This document shows, in pieces, positions 34,811-46,426 of a stretch of DNA of 64,000 nucleotides. The translations under genes were made by a program, and so were the position numbers. Position 1 is the stretch's first letter. Each line of letters begins with the position of its first letter. This DNA is from Enoplolaimus lenunculus. Taxonomy: Eukaryota; Nematoda; Enoplea; Enoplida; Thoracostomopsidae. Below the pieces are notes generated by a model. That model made no database searches, was not told the DNA's origin, and saw only the letters and a program-made list of their open reading frames with translations. The DNA lies in contig JASANG010003694.1 in NCBI GenBank assembly GCA_030248215.1, positions 32,432-96,431 on the forward strand, read 5' to 3'.

Positions 34811-35002
34811 TTAGCCCTTTCACTCATAGAGTATACTATGAGCAACTAAATACAATAATGTACAAGCAATACACACACTGTGAGCAGTGTTTAACAATTT
34901 TAACATATATGCGCAGTGCAAAATCTCCACAAGACGTGAGAGCCCGGTCGGGCTCGAGCGTCTAGCTCCTTGAGCTCACTGGCCATTGGGTCAAAGTGTT
35001 AA
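34811..35002. mobile_element. TTAA-target MITE, internally deleted
   Basis: Starts TTAGCCCTTTCACTC, ends GTGTTAA. Contains CACAAGACGTGAGAGCC and CTCCTTGAGCTCACTGG. Closest to the 56674 copy but lacks its B-box end. Confidence 0.75.
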
Positions 35003-35591
35003 ACAAAAGCCTAAGCTTAAAATATTCCAAAATGTGAAATTTTCGAACACGGAGCCGATAAGTATAAATGTGTTTCTACTCTGGTATAAAGTTGAATTCG
35101 GACAAATATAAGATCTTTTTAAACTTGATAACTGTAACAAAAATATTAACACATCACACATTTTGTTCCGAAATATATACGAAATTTGTTGGAGTTTTAG
35201 ACTTTTTTCAGTTTACTATAAGCCATGTCAGAATATGCACAAATCCCCAGAATTGATCAATATTATTTATCAGTAAACTAAGCCTAAGCCTAAGCCTAAA
35301 ACCCTTGTTGGGTGCTTTTCGTCCCATAGTTCTATCTTTGTGCCGGCAATTTCATACTATTTATTTAGGTTTTACACATTTTAATTGTACTGTGTACTGT
35401 AATATGTATGAGAAATATATCACACCGGAAAACAAACGAGAAATAGGTACTTTTAACCCGATTTAGGATATCATTCTATAGATTGCAAAAGCCAAACAAT
35501 TTCTTCGCGTCCTACTGTCGTTGACGTAAAAAAATTGCTAATCTAAAGTGGGCATCTCGAAACAAACCCATCTGGCTACAGCCGTGAGATA
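35003..35591. other. Intergenic, short CTAAGC patch only
   Basis: 35278-35300 contains three CTAAGCC units without MITE ends. Nothing else recognised. Confidence 0.4.
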
Positions 35592-35803
35592 TACTGCGAA
35601 AAAATGGCGAGTCAAATTGACTCTATTCGAAATAGGCTCTACGCGACTACACAAACTGAGAGAAATTTGACTCCGCCAGAGTCAAATTCAACTCACTGAG
35701 TCGCACGTTTGACTGACGCGTAGTCGTATTTGACTCAGATTGTGTAGTCCCGTAGAGAATATTTCGGAAAAAGTCAATTTGACTCACAATTTTTTGCAGT
35801 GTA
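35592..35803. mobile_element. GAGTCAAA palindromic MITE
   Basis: TACTGCGAAAAAATGGCGAG at the left and ATTTTTTGCAGTGTA at the right. Arms pair through TCGAAATAGGCTCTACG and the inverse; central CACTGAGTCGCACG loop. Confidence 0.88.
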
Positions 35804-36401
35804 TGACGATATGCAAATGCCTTTACGAAAATTCTACCTTTACATTAATGATGCTGTCCGTGTAAAATAGGAGGGGAGAGTGAAATGATATTTCTGCCCA
35901 AAAATTTCCGTAAAGGGCAAGAACAGTTAGTTTCAACTGATATTAACCTTGTCGGTCGCTGAGGTTTAAAGAGTTTTAGTTACAGGAGGTTATTTCCTGC
36001 GGAAGCGGAAGTCTTACCTGTGACCGAGTACCTGTACGTATATTCAATCGCTACGTTTTATGGTAATGTTGATAGTGTAGGTATTATCCTTGAGCTGGTG
36101 CGAGCAAAGCATTCGCTTTTACAATTCGATGAGCATTAGGTGTTTAGCTTAAGCCAATTCTGGGTATTAGACAAACATCAATGTTTAGGCTGTTATCTCA
36201 AATCAAATTTCACAGTAAACACAACAGATTACAATTGTCTGTGCTTGTTTCGGGGACTGGGTGACGTTTTCAAATTGTATATTTTGAGTTCCGCTGTAAT
36301 TTTTGATGAAATTTAACGCTTTTGTATATTTTCCCTCTCTCGCAGGGCACAACCGGAGGTCCACTTCCGGCAAACATTTAATTCAACGGATAATGGCAGT
36401 A

Positions 36402-36521
36402 CCGGGTATACATCAGTAACGAAGCGTGGCGGAACGTGGGTTAAAATAAATAACAACAGGGCTACCCTCTGAAAAGGCTAAACAAATATCAGTCCCCTCT
36501 CTTATTCGGGTCACTACAGTA
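36402..36521. mobile_element. TACTGTAGTGACCCG-family MITE, right-end fragment
   Basis: Right end TTATTCGGGTCACTACAGTA identical to that of 13070, plus GTGGCGGAACGTGGG and AAAATAAATAACAACAGGG. The left half is absent. Lies about 210 bp downstream of the GPCR stop codon. Confidence 0.7.
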
Positions 36522-36731
36522 TGCTCCAGCTGAACATTTTTAGCCCCATCCCTCAAGCAAGGGAAGCTGACTACGGCCCTGCGCAGTAAACGGTCTGGCC
36601 CTCATCTGGCGAAAAACCAAAATTTCATTGACAAGATTTAACTTTCGCTGAACTTCTGTGTTCTTTAAACGATTGTTAAACTAAAATAAACAGTGAAATA
36701 AGGTTGCCAACGACTGAGGCAGCTGTCAGGT

Positions 36732-39700
36732 TTACCGCCTTGTCCTACGCGAAAAGCGCGACTGATACCGGCGGATTCCGTTGTGTTTTGAGCGTCGTTT
36801 ACCGGATGAAAATAACCGTTTTAACGCCATTTGATATTCTGGATTGAATACAGTGTAAATAATCGGGTTCATTGCTGAATTTGCGTAACCCAGCCATGTA
36901 ATGAACGCTTCGATATGACTGTCAACGTGACAATGTTCACAAAATGAGAGCACCAAATACATAATTGAAAATGGGAGCCAGCATAAGGTGAAGCAGCCTA
37001 AAATTACCCCAAGGACGACGATGCCTCGTTTTTCTTTTTCAGCAGAAATTCTTTGGGGAACTCGGCGAAGGGTTTTACGTGAGACGGCACGCAGGGCACT
37101 TTTAGCGTCACGTGCGGCACCAATCGCCGTTGATGATTTTGTTCGACAAGGGAGCGTGTGGATGGTAGCACCGCGGAAACCACCCCGGAAGCGGCCACCA
37201 CTGGATCGAATCCCACGCACGATTTCATCCTCGGGCACATTTTCAGTGTCAACCCCATGCATATGTTTAGTTTCATCGATAGGCGTAGTTTTACTCACCG
37301 GCAAGTTACCAATTTCAGATTTTGGCACAATTCCACCCTCAGGTACATTTTCGGCCCCAGTGACATTTCCACTACCGAGGCTAATTTCAGTTCCTGGCAA
37401 ATTCCCACCGTCAGGCATTTTTCCAGCGCCATCGCCAGGTACAGCATGACTAACAGCTGCTGAAGTAACCGGAACTATGATTCTTGGTGATTTGACGACG
37501 GTTGAAGTTTGTTCCGGTTCCTGATCACAAGTATCCATTATCGCGATCGCAGGCGTAGGTTTTGCCGTCGCAAAGCGGTCACGGTTCCACCCAAAACAAA
37601 TCTGCTGGTGTTTCAGTGGCTCCTGGGTTATGGCCGCACCAGCTTTCAGCGTTTGGGCTGCTCGTTCTCGCCGCCGGCAGTCAAAACCTGAATAGCTGTG
37701 GCTTCGTTGAAATGGACCGTTGTCATGGTAACGCGGCGTCGAGAATGACGGGGGTCCAAATGTACTAACAAAGGTGGCCGGAGCAAAACTGTGGGTTGAA
37801 ATATCTGATAGGAGAAATAATCCGGTGCTGGGATCACAATTTTCTCCTTGGTATCGTCTGATATACATTTCAGAAGTCATACGTGGATCGAAGAAGCTTT
37901 CACCAGAAGGGCAGTCAACTGGCGCAGCGAGGGGTGGTCTAAGAAACGGCGTTGGCTTTCGATTCGCAATCGTTGGGCTATGCCGGCGAAAAAATACACT
38001 GACTGCCGTTTGGAAAGCGTTGCTTCTATCCCGGTTGGCGGCTGATATGGCACTTTTGCGTCTGATCCCATTGACAGCACCCACAGCACAAGGCGTCCCT
38101 GGTAAAAACAGTAGATTTTCCTCGTCTTCCAGGATTTGATGTTGGCTTCGGCGCAAAGGAGGGCCTTTGTTTGCCCCGGTAACAACCTTTAGTTGATATG
38201 TCGTATCTCGAGACAGCAATTGAGTCGTGCAAGCTGTACTGTCTTGAGATGTGCTACCTGCTCCTGGTGGATCCTGGGATGATGTAGACGTAGTTGCGGC
38301 ACTGCTAGAAGGTTCTAAACCAACGGTTACTTGGCAAGTCTGATTATTAGCTTTGATAGGGACGGATGCTAATGAAAATTGAGCCAAATCAGACCGGTGT
38401 GCTTGCCTGTCAGAGGAATTTGAATAAAAATGCCCGCCGGAGGCTTCCAGTGGATCTTTTGACATTGTTGGCGAGATAAGTTTGAGTTGACGCGCATCTG
38501 GTGGGTCTGTGAATTGAACCAAAGGTCTGTTTTGAGGAGATGCTTTGGTGGATATACCTGAAGAGTAAAATGTTGATTTGTTTACAGCAATTACTTAGCT
38601 GGGACGTCATAGAAAATTCAAACTGAGCGAGCACCAAAACTTTTTCGCTGGCAGCGGATACACAGCCACAGAACATTATTAAGCGTAATTCCATCATTAG
38701 GATTACACACAAAATAAATTGTCCTGTATTGAACAAATGTTGTCTGTCATTTAGGACAATTATGTCTTAATACAAACTCCAGACATATATGTCTTGAAAT
38801 GAAGACTTTTATTTCTTAAGTTTTTCAGAAATGTTGGTCTAAAACTATTCACACTTAAATGTATTAAATTTAAGACTTTGTTTTATGAACAATAAAGAAA
38901 ATTATTTCTGAAATATAAGACAAATATTTCTTAAATAAAACACAGAGATTTGTCGTCGAAACCGACTACAAAAATTGGGGGCTAAAGCTCGCTAATTTTA
39001 CAACCTAAGGTACGTGCAAGACGTCAACGGAAGTTGGGGAAGCTTGAACTCAACTCGAAATATCTTTAAAATTCGATTATTTATATACCTTTTTATGAAT
39101 ATAAACGGAGCAACTTTTTTTACATACAAAAAATAAGACAAACATTTTTTAATAAAACACAATTATTTCTTCAAACAAAGACATTTGTGTCTTATAAATT
39201 GCAAACTGTAATTTCTTGAATACAAGACATTTATGTTTTAATCATTTAATAAACTAATTTCTGAGCTGTTTATGGATATTAACGTCCAAAATACAAGCCA
39301 TTGATGTCTTCAAAATTTAAGAAATTAGGAGTCTTGAAATTTTACGACAATCTATTCTGTGTGTAAGGCTTAGGCTTGGCTTATATTTTTTATATATCGG
39401 AAAGAAACTTCTGACCCTGTGCCGCATGTTTCTCTTGAAAAATATGGCGAAATTTTGAAAGCTTCCATTAATACGACTTTAGTTACGTGTAAAACAACAA
39501 AAACATTACCATCCTCCGGCACAACATATTTTTGACCTGCAAACTGCTGAACACCGTCTACGTAACCGCGTTGATTATCAGCATCTTCACCAGTACCGTC
39601 TTGGTTATCAACACAGTTGATCGCCGCTCGTTTATCAGGAGACTGATACGCTGCCACTGCCGGCGGAAGATCAGGGGCTTCCTGTAAATGCTGTTTGAGT

Positions 39701-40410
39701 ACCGCATGACGTTCACGAATCCGCGTTTGATGCTGCCGAAACGCTCGAAAAATACGAAAATACACAAAAAACATCAACATAAACGGTATATAAAACGATC
39801 CGACCGCAGAATATATCGTAAATCCGGGCAAATCTTGAAAATGCATACACTGATGACCTCGAGTGACGTTATCCCAAACGTAGTTGCCTTCAACCGAAAT
39901 TTGTTTCCATCCCAACAGTGGAGCGACTGAAATCGCTCCAGCTAAAAGCCATACTCCTGCAATCAATTTAGCGGCAAGCTTTGGCGTTCGTACATTCATA
40001 TACGTAACTGGTTGAGTTATCGCCCAATAGCGATCCAATCCAATTACAGAGAGATTCCAAATGGACGCAGTACAGACGAATATATCAAATGATAACCACA
40101 ATTCACACACCCATTGGCCTAAAAGCCACACAGAATTGACAGCATAGACAGCAGCGAGAGGCAAAACAACAAGGGAAACCATAAAATCACTGAATGCTAA
40201 ATTAGACACCAGTAAATTAGGAACCGTTCTTAGTCGAGTATTCTTGTAGAGAATAACAAATACTAAACCGTTTGCAAATACGGCCCAAGTGATCAGAATT
40301 GTCAACGCTAACGCTTTGAAGATGTAGAATGCAGATGGTTTTGTGGGCGGAATCGTCAGCCGGTGCGTAAAGTTTAAGACGTTGGAAATGTTTTGAATTG
40401 CAGAATCCAT
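36732..40410 (-). CDS. Biogenic-amine class A GPCR with very long third intracellular loop, two exons
   Basis: Exons 39510-40410 and 36732-38557 (phase 1) give about 908 aa. Start is ATG at 40408-40410. N-glycosylation sites N7 and N13; TM1 with FANGLV (N47); LAFSD with D75; TM3 carries the amine-binding Asp D109 in LSFDIFVCTAS and DRY at 126-128; C102 and C188 form the likely conserved disulphide; TM5 is around YSAVGSFYIPF. After a loop of about 585 residues comes TM6 with FTLCWLPF, then TM7 WLGYANSAMNPIIYTVFN and a basic tail of about 36 residues. Long loop plus short tail is the usual pattern of Gi/o-coupled D2, alpha2 or octopamine/5-HT1-like receptors; the exact ligand cannot be read from the sequence. 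The loop is low-complexity (Ser/Pro/Gly/Thr). The only coding intron splits the loop and is mostly a 662-bp transposon. Plus-strand ORFs over exon 2 are shadows. Confidence 0.93.
38704..39365. mobile_element. AAGACATTTATGTCTT-type TIR element in GPCR intron
   Basis: Ends TACACACAAAATAAATTGTC and GACAATCTATTCTGTGTGTA are inverted. The interior has many TTAAGACATTTATGTCTTAA-like half palindromes on both sides of a unique centre. Consistent with TA duplication. It fills about 70% of the 952-bp intron. Related copy at 47840. Confidence 0.82.
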
Positions 40411-40734
40411 TAGCTTTGTCAATTTAAATTTAGAGTTATTTAACAAAGATTATACGTTTCAATAATTATATGCCTTCAATTGAAATATACACCACAGCTG
40501 ACTAAGCGGCGTAGTTTGGGATGAACCTTAAATGTCAAACTCGTGTTTAGGGTTTATGCCACGGGATTTTAATAAGTTTTTCAGTTGGCAGCTAAAGAAT
40601 CGTCCGCAGTTTTTACAGAACGCAATCATCTTTTTGAAATTCTGACTACGGATTTTCATCCTTCACATGATCCGCCATGAGCCTAACAGTTTTGAGGCCA
40701 ATTGAGACATGCAGATATTTACTGGGATATTTGG

Positions 40735-41106
40735 TAGGGTTACGCTATACTTGTCGCACGGCGCCGTCCGTCACCGTCCGTGGGCCATATACGGTATGGA
40801 ACGTGAGTAATTCGTGAACCATGCCGCACGGTGACGGACGGTGCCGTACGGATGACGGACGATGCCGTACTGATGACGGACGGCGCCGTGCGGATAACGG
40901 ACGGTAACCTACGGATAACGGACGGTAACCTACGGATGACGGACGGTGCCGTACGGATGACGGACGGTAACCTACGGATGACGGACGGTGCCGTACGGAT
41001 GACGGACGGTGCCGTACGGATAACGGACGGTGCCGTACGGATGACGGACGATGACGGACAGACCACTGACAGCGCCGGACGTCATCAAAAGCATAGCGCA
41101 ACCCTA
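40735..41106. mobile_element. GACGTCCGG MITE with 21-bp minisatellite
   Basis: Ends TAGGGTTACGCTATACTTG and AGCATAGCGCAACCCTA. Inside, 40835-41060 consists of about eleven 21-bp units of GACGGACGGTGCCGTACGG with TA/TG variants. The period is a multiple of three, so long spurious ORFs run through in several frames. Lies 325 bp upstream of the GPCR start codon. Confidence 0.9.
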
Positions 41107-41512
41107 ACTGTCGGAAACGATCTGCAATGCGCTGCCAAAGCATTTCTGATGCCCTTCGTTTTCGCAAAAACCGAGCAATGAAAGCGTCCAAAACTGCCAT
41201 AAACCCACAAAGCAAACTCATTGAAGGGCGCAACTTTTATAAAACTAACAAAATACATCTGAGCCTAAAGTCGAAGTTGGAGTTCGATTTTCTGCCGGAA
41301 CCGGATCATGAGAAACGTCTTCATAAGGTTCCGACTCAGTTGATACAGTTTTGCAGTTTTCATTGTGGCTGTTGCCATATTAAACCTTTACTTCCTTGTC
41401 TATGAAACAATGATTTGCAAACAAACCTCGAACCGGAACTGGCGGCTTTTGTCTTTACGAGAGTAACAGCGTTTCGAAGAAGTGTACACATTGTATTTTA
41501 GTCACAAAATTT
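41107..41512. other. Intergenic, no gene seen
   Basis: No exon-like segment with supporting motifs. Open frames here are short and unsupported. Confidence 0.35.
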
Positions 41513-41652
41513 GACCCATGTATAGAACAGGCTGCCGGAACTGTAGTATAATCATATTCCTTTGCCTAAGCCTAAGCCTACGCCTAAGCCAAAAAATTAG
41601 TCTATAAAGCTGAAACTGACTGTTACAGCCTGCCCCTGTTCTTTCATGGGCC
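41513..41652 (-). mobile_element. Telomere-motif MITE, GTATAGAACAGG subfamily
   Basis: Ends GACCCATG and CATGGGCC; short CTAAGCC core. Flanks caaaattt and caaaattc match 7 of 8. The two ends again differ in subfamily (GTATAGAACAGG against CCCCTGTTCTTTCATG). Confidence 0.85.
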
Positions 41653-42796
41653 CAAAATTCAAACGAATATATTTTAACTCTTTGCATTATAAAATAGTCA
41701 ATAAAAATAATTACAAGCCTCCAGGTGATATTTGCAGTTCCAGCTTACATGGCAGATCAACTGTGATGCAGCAAGAATTTCATTTCGGCAGAATACAACT
41801 CGGAGAGTTTGCGATCCTGTGTATAGTGAACTAGAAGCTTGTTTGGTTCCTCTGAGGCAAACAAGTTAAGCTTGTGCAGGTACTTGCTTTCGCGCCTCCG
41901 GGGATTTCAGGTGATATCAGGGTGCAACCGGAATTACAATTTATTGCAACCAGAATTTGAAAAAATTACCGGAACCGGAACATCGCGCGGATGTCCGGTT
42001 CTTTGCCTGCAAACAGATGGAGATGCTTATTTTATGACGGGACAAAACAACAGCAGGATATGGTGTAAAAATGTGTTTTCTTGCATTCTGGTTACAATAA
42101 AACAGTAGCAGCGTTTCAGTTGGCTAAAATACCAAACCAAGCCTAAGAAATGGTATTTTGATGTCAAAATGCTTTTAGAGACTGTTTTATGGTATTCGTA
42201 GTCTAAAATAAAACGAGGGTTGATAGTTTAGAGAGCTAATAAACATTAGCTTAAGATGTTGGCTTAAATTTTCGTACAGGAATAATCAGCTGATAGAAGC
42301 GTCGAAACAAAATTATACACTCACAACAAACAGAACATGGACTACTTTAGGGCAAATTTTCGTTGAAAAACGCGTACAAAATCCAACTGTTGTGTCTGAT
42401 TTTGTAGTGAGTTTTTCATTAAAGTCTGTCTGCTCAAACAGCAGTTGACAGGTTTCTGAATGAGAAATGAAAAAATATTTAGTCTGAAAAGCCTGATTGG
42501 AAACTATACAAAAGTTTATAATGACGTATATATAAAGCCGCTATGGATTTTATACAGTTAGAAATGGTCTAATGTTTAACTCAACAGATGAACAAACTCA
42601 AAAAATATTGACAGATCAGGAAAAATTGCAGTAAATGAAGTCAAATGATAAGAATTACGGAAAAGTTTCCTTTTTAGGGCACTAAAATTTAACAATCTAG
42701 AATTTTAATCTACTTTTCAAGAATTTGTACGATACAACAGCGAAGGGGTTAGAAATCGCGCATTGAAACAAAATTGAAATCTACTTATTGTGTCCA
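41653..42796. other. Intergenic, no gene seen
   Basis: A segment around 41917-41990 (GGTGCAACCGGAATTAC, ACCGGAACCGGAAC) is a dispersed repeat also present at 45140, 58717 and 61325. The rest is AT-rich and unassigned. Confidence 0.4.
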
Positions 42797-43023
42797 GGGC
42801 CCGTATTCTCAAATGCGAATAATATTATCTGTCTCCAGTTAGCGATAGGTTTTCAAACAGACAAACTTCCGCAATTGCGTATCTAAAATTGGGCACAGAA
42901 ATCGAACAAATCAAATGCGAAAAATGTGCTCAATTTTGAACCACATCTTGCGCTGGTTCGAAAGTTTACAAGACCTATGATCAACTGCTGATAACTGCTA
43001 CATACATTTAAGAATACGGACCC
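42797..43023. mobile_element. GGGCCCGTATTCTCAAATG-ended MITE, reference copy
   Basis: Left GGGCCCGTATTCTCAAATGC, right ACATTTAAGAATACGGACCC, 227 bp apart. Contains AGTTAGCGATAGGTTTTC and GCGCTGGTTCGAAAG blocks. Best-preserved member of the family in this window. Confidence 0.82.
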
Positions 43024-43211
43024 AGAAGTGCGGTTCATTTCTACAGTTGTTTCTTTTGAGCCTTAAAAATCATTCGAACGCCACTTGGGATGTCCGTTAA
43101 TAAACAAAAAATGTTTTGTATACAAAATTTGCAATACTGAATCTCGTTTCATCAAAAGTTTGCCATAAAACGCGGTTTGATGATTAACGTTCTTAACAAC
43201 TCGTTGTTCAG

Positions 43212-43599
43212 TACTGTAGTGAGTAGTGACCAAGTAATGGGGGCCAATATTGAGTACCTATTAGCAGGAGTCTGTATCCTTGATCCGAGTTCAATCGTGG
43301 ATTGAGTCTATAAAATCTTAATTTGAATACAAAAAAGAGACCAAAGCAGTCTAGCGCCTAAAACTGGTTGAATATGTAGCAGACATTTACAGAACCTGTA
43401 TAATTTTATTAAATCCAGAAAAAAGTTAATGGACTTGGAAATAAGCGCAAAAGAAAGAATATCAAACGGCGTTTGGTTCAACTATGATGGGGTGAATAAT
43501 AAATCAATAACAGTCCGTAATCAAATAACAAAGCATTCCGAATGAGAGGGCAAAATCACGTATCAGACTCTGTTCACACTTATTCGGGTCGTTACAGTC
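43212..43599. mobile_element. TACTGTAGTGACCCG-family MITE
   Basis: Left TACTGTAGTGAGTAGTGACC, right TTATTCGGGTCGTTACAG. Interior AATAACAGTCCGTAATCAAA as in 30205. Confidence 0.75.
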
Positions 43600-43682
43600 G
43601 AGCTTGTGGCGATATTTGCAGTCAAAGTGTAAAAATACCGCTAAAATACCGAATGTCTGCTCTGATGCCCGTTTAATTTGAT

Positions 43683-43928
43683 GGCCCATGTAAAGATCAG
43701 CGCAGAACGTTTTTCTGTCCGATTGCAATAGAATAAGCTTAAGCTTTAGACTATTTTTGGACTGACTAGGCTTTAGGCTTAGTAATACGCTCATTCATAC
43801 GCTTAGATTTAGACTTAGACTTAGGCTTAGGAATATACTCATTCTTGCGCTTAGGCTTAGGCTGAGGCGTAGGTTTAGGTTTAGGAAAATGCTTATAATA
43901 CTTTCCGCCCCTGTTCTTTACATTGGCC
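43683..43928 (+). mobile_element. Telomere-motif MITE
   Basis: Ends GGCCCATGTAAAGATCAG and TGTTCTTTACATTGGCC. The core has three blocks of TTAGGC-type hexamers with ATACTCATTCTTGCGC spacers. Flanks aatttgat and aaaacgat match 5 of 8. Confidence 0.88.
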
Positions 43929-44192
43929 AAAACGATTAATTATTGCATTATTACCAACAAAATAAACAAGATGCAGCGCAATGCTATGGATACGTTTTCC
44001 CAGCAGCATAAAGGCCGGTGACATATTTTTTAAAAATTTTACCCTGTCCAAGGATTCAGGTATCAAACGCCCCTTGCAAATTCTTGTACAGCTGTTTTAG
44101 ACACACATTCAGTTTGCAACACAACCGCCCATCCAAAATTTTATACAACGTAATTGGCTTTCTTTCTCTTTCTGAAACTCTGGTGCAACCAT

Positions 44193-44262
44193 ATCCCGAA
44201 CGATAACGTACGGCAACGGACGGTGACGTATGGCAAGTACAACGTCAGACCTACGTCTAATT
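44193..44262. repeat. GACGTCCGG-family fragment
   Basis: CGATAACGTACGGCAACGG and ACGGTGACGTATGGC resemble the inner part of the family; ends are absent. Confidence 0.45.
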
Positions 44263-44486
44263 CGTCCAATTATACTTAACAACTCAGGTATCAAAATAGC
44301 CCTAGTGAAAATTAAGCAACGGAGTTTTCGCTGCAACTTTAGACGGAAATTAAATATCGATCATAATTTGTTTTGTTATTCCATAAAAACAGCAAATTTG
44401 TAAGAAGTAAAATTCGTCAATTGTTTCTATTCTTCATTGCTGGAATTATAATTAATTGCTATTGGAAAGCAACTAAATTTAGACGC

Positions 44487-44795
44487 TTAGGGTTGCGCTA
44501 TATTTGACGTCCGGCGCTGAACGTCGAACTGGCGTCACCCGTCCGTCGCCGTCCGTCATTATACGTTATCGTACATGAGTGCTTTGCGTACGATACCGCA
44601 CTGTGGCGGACGGCGCCTTTCGGGAGACGGACGGCGCCTTTCGGGAGACGGACGGCTTCTTTTGGGAGACGGACGGCGCCTTTTGAGAGACGGACGGCGC
44701 CTTTTGGGAGACGGACGGCGCCTTTTGGAGACGGACGGCGCTTTTCGGGAGACGGACTGCGCCGGACGTTAAAAAAAGTATATCGCAGCCCTTAA
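44487..44795. mobile_element. GACGTCCGG MITE with a different 21-bp minisatellite
   Basis: Ends TTAGGGTTGCGCTATATTTG and AGTATATCGCAGCCCTTAA. 44605-44765 holds about seven units of CGGGAGACGGACGGCGCCTTT, again 21 bp and again built on GACGGACGG but otherwise unlike the 40735 unit. Confidence 0.88.
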
Positions 44796-45816
44796 GCTTA
44801 TGATTTGACTCAGACCGCCCTGTGTCTCAGCTAAGAAAGTTTTAAGAGATTCTTGATCTGAAAATCCAAGTTTATGAAATACTATAAAGCCAATATACAA
44901 TTTTCACAGTTGCAAAATATAAACTGGAATAAACACAGCTTTGCCTTCTGTCTTTTCATTCTTCAAAATTGACGTCAACTTTAAAAAATTATAAAAGAAT
45001 TCATGGAACGAACGTTTTTAATGGTTTTAGTTTTGCATCCTTCCAGCATCAAATAAATCTGTTTAGTAATCGTATTTTTATTATTGGACCAAAAAATAAA
45101 CACTCAACTAATCCAAATGTGTTGTTTATATATTTAACAGGGTGCAACCGGAGATGTAAAATACCGGAGTCGGAGACGAAGCCCGAGGTCAACGGAACTT
45201 GCCATCTCCCCACACAAGCTGACTAAAATACAACTTCAACTAAAGTGCTTTCAACTATAGCGATTCAATGTTAACATTGACCATAATGAGAACAGCAAAC
45301 ATCATTTCAGAACAGCAAACATCATTTCAGGTTTCGGCCAGATTTTAAAATCCAAATCTAAATTTGATTAAAAATATTTGTTAATGATCTCACTAATTTT
45401 TCATCTTTTTTTTTCTGTGATAAGCAATTACTGACCTGCCCGGTGGACGGCCATCCGGCTGACCAGCCAATACCTTTGGCTGGCCGGCCCGCTGTATACA
45501 TTAATCTAGCAATTAATATATTATTGTAACCTGATTTTATTACGTACCGTTCTTGTGACCCATTTATGAAACCAACAAAGTAAAACATCTGTTACCAAGT
45601 AATTTTACGCCGTCCCTGACCCAAAACACTGAAGCAGATTACAATTCCCGAAAGATGATCGCAAATCCGCGACAAAAACGGTTTTTAAAACTCAAAACTA
45701 CATAGCTAATATTGATTTTTTTATATGTCAACCCGGCATACGATTGGTTGTTCGAATCAGCAACGATAGCCTTTGAGCTTGTGTTCACAGCCCCCGTTCC
45801 AAAAATATAACTTTTT
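44796..45816. other. Intergenic, repeats
   Basis: 45140-45215 is the GTGCAACCGGAG dispersed repeat. 45433-45496 is a GC-rich GGCCGGCC tract related to 23570 and 24085. 45297-45331 is a short tandem duplication of GAACAGCAAACATCATTTCA. No gene supported. Confidence 0.45.
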
Positions 45817-46426
45817 TCATAAACTTTGTCGTATTTCGCTAGCGGCGACTGCTGCCTTCGATCTGAAAGTATAACTTTAGTTCAATTGAAAAGTCGAAAT
45901 GTCACGCAAAAATTCGCTTTAAATCTGTACTCAGGCGAATCTGATCTGACTCAATAGTGTATTATCATCACAAAAAGTCATAAATTTTTCATCTCACCGT
46001 GGTTCGATATCGCTCAGGCCGTCACAAGCCCGTACGAGAAACGTATACTGAGGATATAAACCTACTGAAAATGCTTCCATGGCGATGGGCGATATTCACT
46101 TCTGCAGGTTCAAAACTGTCAAGTAGTAGAGAGGTCAGCGAAAGTGTTCCCTGTGGCTAAGCTCAATGGTGAAAATCGCTTTGTACCTTAACAGCCTTTC
46201 GAGTTCCGAAATGAAAATCCTGGCTGCGTCCCCTTCTCCCCAAGTGGCTGATAATGTTTGTTTCGTTGCAGTTCACTGGTGCCCAAAAAACAACTGTGAT
46301 TTTGATCTCAGCGCTGGATTTCAAAACAGGTCCATGTGGCAGCTTTGGTGTGTTTGTGTTCGCTTGCGAGTTGCAGGCATTCAAGTTGGCTCCAAGAATG
46401 CGCAGTACAAAAGTCAAACTGTACAA
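45817..46426 (-). pseudogene. Fibronectin type III-like gene remnant
   Basis: 46187-46426 encodes an open 80-codon stretch bounded by AAAG and AAG|GTACAA. It reads as the end of one FN3 domain (YSLTFVLRI..ANLNACN) followed by the start of the next (PKLPHGPV, then IKITVVFWAPV). 45998-46064 encodes GLYPQYTFLVRACDG, a typical FN3 F-strand, with donor CG|GTGAGA that fits 45817-45862 (RSKAAVAASEIRQSL, stop) in phase. The first two pieces do not join in phase, and the preceding strand FEPAEVNIAHRHGSIFS lies one base out of frame with GLYP. That suggests a frameshift in a decaying gene, an unusual splice or an assembly error. A possible further exon, 47145-47248, is open and splice-bounded but also out of phase. 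The ACN/RAC cysteines recall usherin-like FN3 domains; this is only a resemblance. Confidence 0.38.

Noticed and set aside
36988-37449. 153-aa plus-strand ORF
   Set aside because: Antisense of the GPCR third intracellular loop exon.
40835-41060. CRISPR-like array
   Set aside because: Units are directly adjacent with no unique spacers, and the setting is animal DNA.
40745-41233. Long ORFs on both strands with SVRHRP or MTDGAVR repeats
   Set aside because: Created by the 21-bp minisatellite, whose period is a multiple of three, inside a MITE.
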